Shown here piece by piece: positions 15,038 to 23,588 of a DNA stretch of 59,434 nt; position 1 is the first letter of the stretch, and each line of letters starts with the position of its first letter. Where the stretch lies: contig CAMHJQ010000020.1 in NCBI GenBank assembly GCA_946185485.1, forward strand, positions 1 through 59,434, in the 5' to 3' direction. A program made the position numbers and the translations under genes. The notes under the pieces were generated by a model. The model searched no databases. It worked only from the letters and a program-made list of their open reading frames with translations, and was not told where the DNA came from. The stretch is from an uncultured Prevotellaceae bacterium. GTDB lineage: Bacteria; Bacteroidota; Bacteroidia; Bacteroidales; Bacteroidaceae.

Positions 15038-16848
15038 TGCCGATGGCTAACCGTTTCGACTGGCAGTCGCAGCTTGCGACGGCCTATGCTGCTTTCCCCG
15101 AAGCTGCCCGCAAACCAGTCATTGCCATTACGGGCAACTACGACGACCAGACGTGCAAGCTGGCCGAGGGCTACTACAAGTCAGTGCAGCGTGCCGGCGG
15201 CGTGCCGGTCATTGTGCCCCCACTGGCTGATACCGATGCCATCATCAACACCCTCGACCATGTCGACGGCCTGTTGCTCAGCGGTGGCGGCGACATCAAC
15301 CCCTTGCTGGTCGGCGAGGAGCCCTCACCCAAGTTAGGGAGCATCAATAGTGAGCGCGACATCCCTGAACTGCTCATCACCCAGTTGGCCTACAACCGGC
15401 AGATTCCCATTCTCGGCATCTGCCGTGGCATTCAGACCCTGGCCGTGGCATTGGGTGGCAAGGTGGCACAGGACATCTGTGACAGCGCAAAGATCAAGCA
15501 TTCGCAGGATGCTCACCGCTCCGAACCCACCCACAGCGTCACCGTGGACCCCGACTCCATCTTATATAATATATATAGTGATGCGCAGCATTGTTCAATG
15601 TTCAATGTTCAATGTTCAATGTTATACGTCAACTCCTTCCACCACCAGGCCGTCAGCGACCCAGGACCACGCTTTCGCGTTACCGCCAAGGCGCCCGACG
15701 GTATCATCGAGGCCATTGAGAGCCGTGAGTTCAAGAGCATCATGGGCGTCCAGTGGCATCCGGAGTGTCTGGGCGGCGACGATGGTATGCCGCTTTTCGG
15801 GTGGCTCGTCCGTCAGGCGGCCCACTACCGTGAGGCCTGCGACATGCACAGTCGCATACTGACCCTCGACACCCATTGCGACACACCGATGTTCTTCCCG
15901 CAGGGGGTAGACTTCGGCAGCCGCGACGAACGCATCCTCGTCGACCTGCACAAGATGACGGAGGGCCGTCAGGATGCCACCATCATGGTGGCCTATTTGC
16001 CGCAGCCACAGTTAGGGGAGACGTTTTCCTCGAAGGTGGATTTCGATGTCAGCGGACCGATGGAGTATGCCGACCTCATCTTCGACAAGATTGAGGAGTT
16101 GGTGGATAAGAACAAGCGCTACCTCAGCATTGCCCGTACACCCGCCGACCTCTATGCCGACAAGCGGCAGGGACGCCGCAGCATCATGCTCGGCATCGAG
16201 AACGGTCTGGCCCTCAACGGACAGCTGCAGAACCTGAACCACTTCGCCCAGCGTGGCATTGTCTATATGACGCTCTGCCACAATGGCGACAACGACATCT
16301 GCGACTCTGCACGTGGCTGCAACACCCATCACGGCGTCAGCCAATTCGGACAGCAGGTCATCCGTGAGATGAACCGCCTGGGCATCATGGTAGACCTCAG
16401 CCATGCCGCTGAGAAGAGCTTCTACGATGCCCTCGACATCAGCAGCGAGCCGATTGTATGCAGCCATTCCAGTTGTAGGGCGCTCTGCGACCATCCGCGT
16501 AACCTCACTGATGCCCAGATGCGTGCCTTGGCTGCCAAAGGCGGCGTTATGCAGATTACGATGTATAACGGTTTTCTGGTCAAGGACGGCGAGGCTACCG
16601 TCATCGACGCCATGCGCCATCTGGAACATGCCATACAGGTGATGGGCATCGACCATGTCGGCATCGGTACCGACTTCGACGGTGACGGGGGCATCCGTGG
16701 CTTGGCCAGTTCCTCCGACCTCGTCAACTTCACCCGCCAGCTCCTGGCCCGCCGCTATAGCGAGCGTGACATCCAGAAGATCTGGGGCGGCAACTTCCTC
16801 CGCGTCATGTCGCAGGTTATGCAATGTCGTAACGGCGTGATGGCGTGA
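15037..16848 (+). CDS. Fusion of a class I glutamine amidotransferase-like hydrolase and an M19 dipeptidase
   Basis: 603 residues with two enzymes. Residues about 25-270 are a peptidase C26 / gamma-glutamyl-GABA hydrolase (PuuD-like) domain with nucleophile GICRGIQ and GVQWHPE carrying His and Glu. Residues about 275-595 are a renal-dipeptidase (M19) domain: LDTHCDTP, MLGIENG, VDLSH, VCSHSSCRALCDHPRN and GIGTDFDGDGG hold the zinc ligands. Both cut small peptide-like bonds, so the fusion may process gamma-glutamyl peptides. It is coupled to the Lrp gene (TAATG). A 7-bp tandem repeat interrupts the first domain at 15593-15623. Confidence 0.85.
   Translation: MPMANRFDWQSQLATAYAAFPEAARKPVIAITGNYDDQTCKLAEGYYKSVQRAGGVPVIVPPLADTDAIINTLDHVDGLLLSGGGDINPLLVGEEPSPKLGSINSERDIPELLITQLAYNRQIPILGICRGIQTLAVALGGKVAQDICDSAKIKHSQDAHRSEPTHSVTVDPDSILYNIYSDAQHCSMFNVQCSMLYVNSFHHQAVSDPGPRFRVTAKAPDGIIEAIESREFKSIMGVQWHPECLGGDDGMPLFGWLVRQAAHYREACDMHSRILTLDTHCDTPMFFPQGVDFGSRDERILVDLHKMTEGRQDATIMVAYLPQPQLGETFSSKVDFDVSGPMEYADLIFDKIEELVDKNKRYLSIARTPADLYADKRQGRRSIMLGIENGLALNGQLQNLNHFAQRGIVYMTLCHNGDNDICDSARGCNTHHGVSQFGQQVIREMNRLGIMVDLSHAAEKSFYDALDISSEPIVCSHSSCRALCDHPRNLTDAQMRALAAKGGVMQITMYNGFLVKDGEATVIDAMRHLEHAIQVMGIDHVGIGTDFDGDGGIRGLASSSDLVNFTRQLLARRYSERDIQKIWGGNFLRVMSQVMQCRNGVMA
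15593..15623 (+). repeat. GTTCAAT heptamer repeat inside a coding region
   Basis: Four perfect copies of GTTCAAT plus three bases lie in frame in the amidotransferase domain, encoding a CSMFNVQCSM stretch. Seven is not a multiple of three, so gain or loss of one unit would frameshift the gene. Confidence 0.9.
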
Positions 16849-16881
16849 TGACGTTATATCGTAACATCGAAATATCGAAAA

Positions 16882-17844
16882 ATGAATAGGATACTATACT
16901 TTGCTTTTTTGCTGTTGGCTTTTTCGTGCTGCACCACCAAGAAGAGCCAGCAGGTAACGGCGCCGGCTGTCACCGTTGAGTTCAATGCCGACTCGGCATA
17001 CGCCTTCTGTGCCGCCCAGTGTGCCTTCGGTCCGCGCATCATGAATAGCGAGGCCCACGACCGTTGTGCTTCCTGGATTCAGCAGCAGTTCCAGCAATAT
17101 GGCTATGACGTGACGCTCCAGCAGGCTGACCTGCGCGGCTACGACGGCACCGTCCTCCATGCCACCAACATCATCGCCACACCCCCCTCCGCCTCCAAGT
17201 CCCGCATCCTCATCTGCGCCCACTGGGACAGCCGCCCCTGGGCCGATAACGACCCCGACTCCGCCAACTGGCATAAGCCCGTGATGGCTGCCAACGACGG
17301 TGCTTCCGGCGTTGCCGTCATGCTGGAGCTGGCACGCCTGTTGCAGCAGCACGACTCCGCAGCGGTTGCCGTCGACTTCGTCTGCTTCGATGCCGAAGAC
17401 TGGGGCGTCCCACAGTGGAGCGATGCTGCTGACGCCGACTCCTGGGCCCTCGGCTCTCAGTATTGGTCAGCCAACAACTCCAAGTCCTACGACTACGGTA
17501 TTCTTCTTGACATGGTTGGCGGCCAGGGTGCTAAATTCTATCGTGAGGGCTATTCACTGGAGCATGCATCCACTATCGTAGATAAGGTATGGCAGGCCGC
17601 CGCTGCTGCTGGCTATGGCAGCAACTTCATCAACAAGGAGATGGGATATGTCACCGACGACCACGTCCCTGTCAACGAGAAGGCTGGTATTCCGTGCGTC
17701 GATATCATCAACCATTATCCCGACTGCCGCCAGAGCTCGTTCGGTCCCACGTGGCATACCGTTAGCGACGACATGCAGCATATCGACCGCAACACCCTTC
17801 GTGCCGTCGGCCAAACCCTCGTCCAGTTGATTTATACGAAATAG
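16882..17844 (+). CDS. Glutaminyl-peptide cyclotransferase-like lipoprotein (M28 fold)
   Basis: 320 residues. Lipoprotein signal: MNRILYFAFLLLAFSCC, with Cys at about 16-17. The M28 fold is clear: CAHWDSRPWAD (metal ligands and substrate pocket), AANDGASGVAVMLELARLL, FDAEDWG, LLDMVGG and a C-terminal WHTVSDDMQHID with the last His. The wording matches bacterial glutaminyl cyclases, which turn N-terminal Gln of exported proteins into pyroglutamate. In Bacteroidota this modification is widespread because signal peptidase often exposes Gln, as in several proteins of this window. Plain aminopeptidase is the alternative. Confidence 0.82.
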   Translation: MNRILYFAFLLLAFSCCTTKKSQQVTAPAVTVEFNADSAYAFCAAQCAFGPRIMNSEAHDRCASWIQQQFQQYGYDVTLQQADLRGYDGTVLHATNIIATPPSASKSRILICAHWDSRPWADNDPDSANWHKPVMAANDGASGVAVMLELARLLQQHDSAAVAVDFVCFDAEDWGVPQWSDAADADSWALGSQYWSANNSKSYDYGILLDMVGGQGAKFYREGYSLEHASTIVDKVWQAAAAAGYGSNFINKEMGYVTDDHVPVNEKAGIPCVDIINHYPDCRQSSFGPTWHTVSDDMQHIDRNTLRAVGQTLVQLIYTK

Positions 17845-17857
17845 TAAACTGCGGATT

Positions 17858-18481
17858 TTATATCTGTCCTGCCTCCACCATCAGCACGACGCGCTCTGTC
17901 AGACGGTCAATGCCTTCGGCATCGTAGGTCTTCTTCAGCGAGGCACCGAAGGTCCAGGCAAACACCTGGTAGAAACCAGCCTTGATGGGACCGAGGAAGG
18001 CTTGTATCAATTCATAGCCTGACGAATTGCTCTCGCGGTGTATCAGCTTGATGAGTAGCTTGCCCTGTGAGTAGGTCAGCTTCTTCATTTTCGGCTTGTA
18101 GGTCTTCATGATGCTCTGTTCCACGCGCTTCATGTGAGCCTTGCGGGCCTCTTCGGTGGGCAGCGTCTCCAGGTATTCTGCTGTCTCCATCATGATGAGA
18201 CGTGCCTCCTTGGCGATGGGCAGCACAATCTTTACGTTTTTGACCAGCCTCATGAAAGCCTCGGCCTGCCGCTGGTTGTCGAAGGTCATGGGCGGAAACA
18301 CATACACGTTGTTCATCTCCATATACTGGATGCTGTCGCCGGCCTCCAGAACCTTACCAACCTTCACCGTAGGCACGAAGGTAGGACTGTCCATGTCCAC
18401 CCCGCGTTTGTCTGCTTCTTGTGCCGTGCATGTCATGCACCACACCAGCAGCACTGCCACTATCGTCAGACTTTGCTTCAT
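17858..18481 (-). CDS. DUF4294-family exported protein
   Basis: 207 residues with a signal peptide (MKQSLTIVAVLLVWCMTCTA). The mature part is mainly helical with a conserved-looking VKIVLPIAKEARLIMMETA and a KLLIKLIHRESNSSGYELIQ segment, matching the Bacteroidota DUF4294 family. Function unknown; periplasmic or lipid-linked. Convergent with the glutaminyl cyclase gene, 13 bases between stops. A -7 box (TACTTTTGC, minus) is at 18491-18499, about ten bases before the ATG. Confidence 0.75.
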   Translation of the reverse strand: MKQSLTIVAVLLVWCMTCTAQEADKRGVDMDSPTFVPTVKVGKVLEAGDSIQYMEMNNVYVFPPMTFDNQRQAEAFMRLVKNVKIVLPIAKEARLIMMETAEYLETLPTEEARKAHMKRVEQSIMKTYKPKMKKLTYSQGKLLIKLIHRESNSSGYELIQAFLGPIKAGFYQVFAWTFGASLKKTYDAEGIDRLTERVVLMVEAGQI

Positions 18482-18490
18482 TTTTCGGCC

Positions 18491-18499
18491 GCAAAAGTA
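18491..18499 (-). promoter_or_regulatory. -7 box of the DUF4294 gene
   Basis: Minus strand TACTTTTGC nine bases before the ATG at 18481; a very short leader is implied. Confidence 0.5.
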
Positions 18500-18573
18500 C
18501 GGATTATATCTGAAATGGCAAAGAATTCCGCGCTTTTTTGACAGTTTTTGTCTCCCATGTGTCTTTTTTTTAT

Positions 18574-18582
18574 TATCTTTGC
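18574..18582 (+). promoter_or_regulatory. -7 box of the helix-hairpin-helix barrel gene
   Basis: TATCTTTGC, 36 bases before ATG 18618. A TTTG lies at 18547-18550, somewhat farther upstream than usual. Confidence 0.45.
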
Positions 18583-18617
18583 AATGTCTATCTTTGTAGT
18601 TTGTCGTTTACATATTG

Positions 18618-20741
18618 ATGAATGGTTTCATGTTGAGTGCTTTTCGTCTCTTGTTCATACTACTGCTCCTCCTGGTGGTGCCCCCTGCCGGTGCCCAGAC
18701 CGACTGGCGGCAGGACATCCGTCAGTGGCTCACCGTGGAGGGTGATGGAGACGGTGCCGACGCCGATGATGTCCTGGAACTGCTTACCGACCTCGCCGAG
18801 TCGAAGCTCGACATCAATCACGTTTCCCGCGAAGACCTCCGTCGACTGCCCTTCCTCACCGACCAGCATATTGAGGCCATCCTGGAATATGTCAACCGCT
18901 ACGGTCCCATGCGCTCGCTGAGCGAACTGCAGATGCTGCCCGCACTCGATGCTGATACGCGCCGTCTGCTCGTCCACTTCGTTACTGTCGGTGGCTCCGC
19001 GCCCGCTGCGCCCGGCTCTTCCTCCAGTTTTGTTCCCAGTGGTTTTGCCACTGGGCTTCCCTTCCTCCTTGCTGACGGTCGTCACACCCTCATGGCAACG
19101 GTACGCATCCCCTTCTACCGCCGCCGTGGCGACGATGACGGCTATCTGGGCTATCCCTACCGCCACGACCTGCGCTACCAGTTTGTCTCCCGCGACCGCC
19201 TGAAGTTCGGCATTACAGGTGCCCAGGATGCCGGCGAACCCTTCTTTGCCAACAAGAATACACTGGGTTACGACCACTATGCCTATTATTTCCAGCTGCG
19301 CCATCAGGGACGCCTTGAACAGCTGAACGTCGGCACCTACCGTGTGCAATTGGGCATGGGGTTGGTCATCAACAGTGGTTTCCACCTCGGCAAACTGGCA
19401 TCGCTGCAGTCCTTGGGGCGCAGTGCCCAGGGCTTGTCGGCCCATACCTCTCGTTCGTCGCAGGGCTATCTGCGTGGTGCAGCAGCAACCATCCGTCTCA
19501 CGGACGGTCTCCGCCTGACGGCCTTTGCATCCTATCGGCCACTCGATGCCACTCTCAACGACAGTGACGGCACCGTACGTACCGTGCTCACCGATGGCTA
19601 CCATCGTACGGCTTCTGAACTCGACCGCAAGCACAACACCTACCTCACCGATGTCGGTGCCAGCATTGCCTTGTCGTCACGCACAGCCCGTGACTTCTCC
19701 CGTTCTTCGCGCTCCTTCCTCACGCTCACCGTCCTCTCCTCCCATTTCTCACGACCCCTGCAGCCGCCTACGTCGGCTGCCTACCGCCGCTATGCCATGA
19801 CGGGCTCCCACTTCTTCAATGCCTCGTTGGCCTATGGCTATGTCAACAGCCGCCTGTCGTTCTCCGGCGAGACGGCTGTCAATGGCGATGCCGCGCTAGC
19901 AACCCTCCATGTGCTGAGCGTCAAGACTACCGACCAGTTGTCGCTGATGTTTCTCCACCGCTACTTTGACCGCCGCTATACCGCCTTCCACGGTTACGCC
20001 TTTGCAGAGGGTGGGGCAGTACAGAACGAACATGGTGTCTATGCTGGTGTCTCCTGGCAGCCTTCGCGGTCGCTCTATGTCCAGGCATACGCCGACTACG
20101 CCCACTTCCCTTGGCTCCGCTATCAGGTTGGAGCAGCCAGCGATGCCTTGGATTTCACTTTGCGCGTGCGTACCTTATTTAAATATATAGGCCTGGAAGG
20201 CCGCTACCGCTATCGGCTCCGTCAGCGTGACGATGCCGACCATACCGTCCTCCTCAACCACCCCGAGCACCGCCTTCGCCTCCAGGCCACCGTCTCCGTC
20301 GGCCAGGTGTCCGGCGGTTCCGCCAACGGCTCTGCTGCTCTCACCTTGATTACCCAGGCCGATGGTGTCTATCTCCCTGCTGCCGGTAGCGCCGCTGAGG
20401 CTTCTGCCTCTTCCGGCATCCTGCTCTCCCAGCAGGCCGCCTGGCAGCACCGCTGGTTCCGCATCACCGCCAGCATTGCCTGGTTCCATACCGACGACTA
20501 CGACTCGCGCCTCTACCGCTACGAGCCCTCCGTGCTCCACGACTTCTCCTTTCCCGCCTACTACGGTCATGGTCTGCGCTATGCCTTCATGGCCCGTGCC
20601 GACATCACTAAGCGGTTTATGACAGCCATCAAAATCGGCACGACCGACTATTTCGACCGTGCCGTCATCTCTTCGGGTCTTCAGCAGATTGACGCCTCCT
20701 CCCAGACCGACCTTCTCCTCCAACTCCGCTATACCTTCTAA
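18618..20741 (+). CDS. Exported helix-hairpin-helix protein with beta-barrel body
   Basis: 707 residues from ATG 18618. Signal peptide (LLFILLLLLVVPPAGAQ), then two ComEA-like helix-hairpin-helix motifs at about 60-125 (KLDINHVSREDLRRLPFL; IEAILEYVNRYGP; SLSELQMLPALDADT). From about 160 to the end the protein alternates aromatic-ended strands and finishes LLLQLRYTF, a typical outer-membrane barrel end. The fusion of a DNA-binding-type HhH with an outer-membrane barrel is known in Bacteroidota but its function is not. A role in DNA uptake is conceivable; nothing here proves it. GC-rich codons compared with the 5-9 kb operon. Confidence 0.75.
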   Translation: MNGFMLSAFRLLFILLLLLVVPPAGAQTDWRQDIRQWLTVEGDGDGADADDVLELLTDLAESKLDINHVSREDLRRLPFLTDQHIEAILEYVNRYGPMRSLSELQMLPALDADTRRLLVHFVTVGGSAPAAPGSSSSFVPSGFATGLPFLLADGRHTLMATVRIPFYRRRGDDDGYLGYPYRHDLRYQFVSRDRLKFGITGAQDAGEPFFANKNTLGYDHYAYYFQLRHQGRLEQLNVGTYRVQLGMGLVINSGFHLGKLASLQSLGRSAQGLSAHTSRSSQGYLRGAAATIRLTDGLRLTAFASYRPLDATLNDSDGTVRTVLTDGYHRTASELDRKHNTYLTDVGASIALSSRTARDFSRSSRSFLTLTVLSSHFSRPLQPPTSAAYRRYAMTGSHFFNASLAYGYVNSRLSFSGETAVNGDAALATLHVLSVKTTDQLSLMFLHRYFDRRYTAFHGYAFAEGGAVQNEHGVYAGVSWQPSRSLYVQAYADYAHFPWLRYQVGAASDALDFTLRVRTLFKYIGLEGRYRYRLRQRDDADHTVLLNHPEHRLRLQATVSVGQVSGGSANGSAALTLITQADGVYLPAAGSAAEASASSGILLSQQAAWQHRWFRITASIAWFHTDDYDSRLYRYEPSVLHDFSFPAYYGHGLRYAFMARADITKRFMTAIKIGTTDYFDRAVISSGLQQIDASSQTDLLLQLRYTF

Positions 20742-20836
20742 TCTCTAAACTCTAAACTCTAAACCCTCAACTCTAAACCCTCAACTCTAATCTCTAAACT
20801 CTAATCTCTAATCTCTAAACTCTAAACTCTAAACCC
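20742..20836. repeat. 7-bp-periodic tract (CTCTAAA family)
   Basis: More than a dozen heptamer units (CTCTAAA, CTCTAAT, CCTCAAC variants) fill the gap between two convergent stop codons. Confidence 0.88.
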
Positions 20837-22126
20837 TCAACCATAAACCCTCCTGACTTGTGCAGCAACGTCGCTGCCCTCGAAGCGCCGTATGTACTCG
20901 CGGCTCTTGCGGATGCATTCTTCTCGTTCCGGTGCTCCCTTCAGCGACATCTTCAGTGCCTCCGCCATGCCGATGACATCGTCCGGACCCACATAGCGGC
21001 AGTGCGGACCGCCGGCTTCCTCTAAGCACGACCCCGTACAGGCCACCACGGGCAGTCCGGCAGCGATGGCTTCGATGATGGGGATGCCGAAACCCTCGTA
21101 GCGCGATGGATAGACAAAAACCTCGGCCAGCTGGTAGATGACGGCCAGGTCCTCGTCCGAGACGCCGCTCAGCAGATGGATGCGCTCGCTCTGCGGCAAC
21201 TCCCGGGCATAGTCCGTCTGCCGGCCGACCACCACCAGGTGAACATCCTGGGGCAACAGCTCCAAGGCCTCGGCAGCTAACAGCACGTTCTTCCGCCGTT
21301 CGATGGTACCTACGTTCAGTATGTAGCGTGCCGGCAACTGCCAGCGCTGCCGTACGGCGGTCTTCTGTTCTGCTGTCGCCGTTGATGTAAACTTCGGTGA
21401 AAAGCTCTGGTAGATGACGCTGATGCGGTCGGCATACTCTGCGCCGCCCAGTTCGATGATGTCCTGACGTGTCCGTTCGCTGATCGCTATGATGCGGTCA
21501 GCCTCTTTCAGCGTCTGCCGGAACTTCCAGGCATACAGCTGCACGTCCCACCAGTGGTAGTATTCGGGATGTCGTAGGAAGATGAGGTCATGGATGGTCA
21601 CCACGCCGCGGATGCCTGCTTTCTTCAGTCCTGTCGGCAGTTCGCCCGACAGTCCGTGGTACACCTGCACGCCGTCGCGCACCAGGTCCTTCACGATGCC
21701 TCGCGACCGCCACCAAGCCTTCGCCAGTGCGCTCTTCCGTCCCGAAAAGCACCACACCGCTGTCGTCTTTGCCGCCTTCTCTGTAGGTTGCGGTTTTGCC
21801 GCAACCTCCGCCGTTCCTGCCGCCGCCTCCGCCGTTCCTGCTGCCGCAACCTCCGCCGTTCCTGCCGCCGCCTCCGCCGTTCCTGCCGCAACCTCCGCCG
21901 TTCCTGCTGCCGCCTCCGCCGCTTCTACCTTCACCTGCTTCCGCAGTTCCTGCCGTCCCTCGTCCGGCGCATACAGCCGCAGTGCCAGTCTGCCGCTGTC
22001 ACTCTGCCGTCGTTCCGTCGTCGTTCCGTCGTCCAGGCGCAGCAGGTCGTTCACCAGCGTCCGTCCGTAGCTGCCCAGTCCCGTGCCGTTCCTGACAATC
22101 CGCTTCGCGTCTATCCCAACCGTCAT
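20837..22126 (-). CDS. GT4-family glycosyltransferase with Ala-rich repeat insert
   Basis: 429 residues from ATG 22126. N-terminal MTVGIDAKRI and GLGSYGRTLVNDLL are the acceptor-domain start of GT-B enzymes; the donor half has RYILNVGTIERRKN, the PSRYEGFGIPIIEAIAAGLP signature with the E-x7-E pair, and a C-terminal helix. It probably transfers mannose or another nucleotide-sugar residue to a surface polysaccharide. Residues about 68-112 are a low-complexity insert of 7-9-residue units of the AAAGTAEVA type between the first two helices. It follows manC on the same strand with a heptamer tract between, suggesting a GDP-mannose-linked operon. Confidence 0.85.
   Translation of the reverse strand: MTVGIDAKRIVRNGTGLGSYGRTLVNDLLRLDDGTTTERRQSDSGRLALRLYAPDEGRQELRKQVKVEAAEAAAGTAEVAAGTAEAAAGTAEVAAAGTAEAAAGTAEVAAKPQPTEKAAKTTAVWCFSGRKSALAKAWWRSRGIVKDLVRDGVQVYHGLSGELPTGLKKAGIRGVVTIHDLIFLRHPEYYHWWDVQLYAWKFRQTLKEADRIIAISERTRQDIIELGGAEYADRISVIYQSFSPKFTSTATAEQKTAVRQRWQLPARYILNVGTIERRKNVLLAAEALELLPQDVHLVVVGRQTDYARELPQSERIHLLSGVSDEDLAVIYQLAEVFVYPSRYEGFGIPIIEAIAAGLPVVACTGSCLEEAGGPHCRYVGPDDVIGMAEALKMSLKGAPEREECIRKSREYIRRFEGSDVAAQVRRVYG
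21801..21923 (-). repeat. In-frame 21/24-bp tandem repeats inside the GT4 gene
   Basis: Five to six alternating units of 21 and 24 bp, each containing CCTCCGCCGTTCCTG on the plus strand, encode the AAGTAEVA-like insert. Unit lengths are multiples of three, so copy-number changes keep the frame. An inverted repeat (GGTTGCGG / CCGCAACC) lies at the downstream edge near 21785-21805. Confidence 0.9.
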
Positions 22127-22165
22127 CACTCTAAACTCTAATCTCTAATCTCTCAACTCTCAACC
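22127..22165. repeat. 7-bp-periodic tract (CTCTAAT/CTCTCAA)
   Basis: About five heptamer units fill the gap between the manC stop and the GT4 start codon. Confidence 0.8.
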
Positions 22166-22168
22166 AAC

Positions 22169-23275
22169 CTACACAAACTCATCCCCGTACTTGATCTTCA
22201 CCTCATTCACGTACTTCCGTACCAAGGCCGATGAGTCGCCCTTCTTGCAGATGAGCAGCACGTTGCCCTCTTCGGCTACGATGTATCCGTCCAGTCCACT
22301 GATGACGCCCAGCCGACCTTTTGGCAGCTTGATGACATTGTTGTGCGAGTCCTCTATCATCACCTCTGAGTTCACCACCACGTTGTCGTCGCCTGTCCGG
22401 CTCATGCATTCATAGATGGAATGCCATGTGCCAAGGTCAGCCCAGCCGAAGTCGCAACGCATCACGCAGACATTCTCGCATTTCTCCAGCACGCCCTGGT
22501 CGATGCTCAGGTTCGGGTAGCTCGGGTAGTATTCGTTGACGAAAGCCATCTCCTGTTCAATGGTGTAGCTGGACACCGTACTGTCAAATTGCTCCAACAC
22601 GTCGGGGAACAGCCGGCGGAAGCACCTGTTCAGGTAGCTAGCACTGGACAGGATGACTCCCGTGTTCCATAGAAACTCCCCTGACTCCATGAACATCTGG
22701 GCGAAGTCGCGTTCGGGCTTTTCCACAAACGACTTCACTTCGCTGATTTTCGGAATGGGAGCCCGCTCAGGTATGATGAGCTCGCCCTTCTGTATGTAGC
22801 CGTAGCCTGGTTCGGGACGGGTAGGCTGGACACCCAGCACCAGCAGGCTGTTCCTGTGGCTCACGAAATAGAATGCCTCGTCTATGTTCTGGTAGAAGGC
22901 TTCCTCGTCCTGCACAAACTGGTCGGACGGCGTAATCACCACGTTGGCTTCTGGGTCGCGGCGGCAAATCCGCATGTCAGCCCATGCCACGCTCGGAGCC
23001 GTGCCACGGTTGACGGGTTCCACCATCAGGTTCTCCTCGTGCAGGTCCTCTAACTGTTCCCGCACGATGGGGGCATACTCGCGGTTTGTGCAAACGAAGA
23101 TGTTCTCTTTAGGCAGAATCCGGGCAAAGCGGTCGAAGGTCTGCTGCAACTGTGTGCGGCCAATGCCGAAAAAGTCGACAAACTGTTTCGGACGGCTCTC
23201 GCGACTGCAAGGCCATAGCCGGTGTCCTTTGCCACCAGCCAGAATCACGCAATAGTTCTTGGTGCTTATTCCCAT
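22169..23275 (-). CDS. manC: Mannose-1-phosphate guanylyltransferase
   Basis: 368 residues from ATG 23275; the open frame extends upstream through the 87-bp repeats but that part is repeat-coded and rejected. Signature LAGGKGHRLWP at 12-22 followed by SRPKQF binds GTP; VVITPSDQFV, FVEKPERDFA and FLWNTGVILSS are the remaining landmarks of the NTP-transferase fold. It makes GDP-mannose for surface glycans. There is no C-terminal isomerase domain, so it is the short single-function form. Operon with the GT4 gene. Promoter only weakly visible (TACCTTAGC at 23304-23312). Confidence 0.9.
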   Translation of the reverse strand: MGISTKNYCVILAGGKGHRLWPCSRESRPKQFVDFFGIGRTQLQQTFDRFARILPKENIFVCTNREYAPIVREQLEDLHEENLMVEPVNRGTAPSVAWADMRICRRDPEANVVITPSDQFVQDEEAFYQNIDEAFYFVSHRNSLLVLGVQPTRPEPGYGYIQKGELIIPERAPIPKISEVKSFVEKPERDFAQMFMESGEFLWNTGVILSSASYLNRCFRRLFPDVLEQFDSTVSSYTIEQEMAFVNEYYPSYPNLSIDQGVLEKCENVCVMRCDFGWADLGTWHSIYECMSRTGDDNVVVNSEVMIEDSHNNVIKLPKGRLGVISGLDGYIVAEEGNVLLICKKGDSSALVRKYVNEVKIKYGDEFV

Positions 23276-23360
23276 TAGTATTATTAGTTTGTTAGATTCG
23301 TCTGCTAAGGTACGAAAAATAATTCGTATAAACAAATATCGAAAGAACTTTTCAAAAAAA

Positions 23361-23577
23361 ATGGCATTTCTTTTGGTTTTTTGCTCGCTTATTCGTACCT
23401 TTGAGACTGCGTCTCGAAAGTACTTTCGCTCGAAAAAACAAAAATAAATGGTATTTCTTTTGGTTTTTTGCTCGCTTATTCGTACCTTTGAGACTGCGTC
23501 TCGAAAGTACTTTCGCTCGAAAAAACAAAAATAAATGGTATTTCTTTTGGTTTTTTGCTCGCTTATTCGTACCTTTG
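23361..23577 (+). repeat. Tandem 87-bp repeat, 2.5 copies, each with a promoter box
   Basis: Copies begin at 23361, 23448 and 23535, exactly 87 bp apart; the third is cut after about 43 bp where the tRNA-Leu leader begins. Each copy carries TTTTGG and TACCTTTG (a -33/-7 pair) and, in the full copies, two palindromes: GAGAC-TGC-GTCTC and CGAAAGTACTTTCG. Only the last promoter directly faces the tRNA. Confidence 0.92.
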
Positions 23578-23578
23578 C
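23546..23578 (+). promoter_or_regulatory. Promoter of tRNA-Leu
   Basis: TTTG at 23546-23549, 20-base spacer, TACCTTTGC at 23570-23578: a perfect Bacteroidota promoter, ending ten bases before the tRNA. Confidence 0.75.
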
Positions 23579-23588
23579 ACCCGCAAAA

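Noticed and set aside
16012..16824. 270-codon antisense frame over the dipeptidase domain
   Set aside because: Shadow of a GC-rich gene; the forward frame carries all the zinc motifs.
23361..23577. CRISPR array
   Set aside because: Repeats are directly adjacent with no spacers, each unit holds a promoter, and no cas genes are present.
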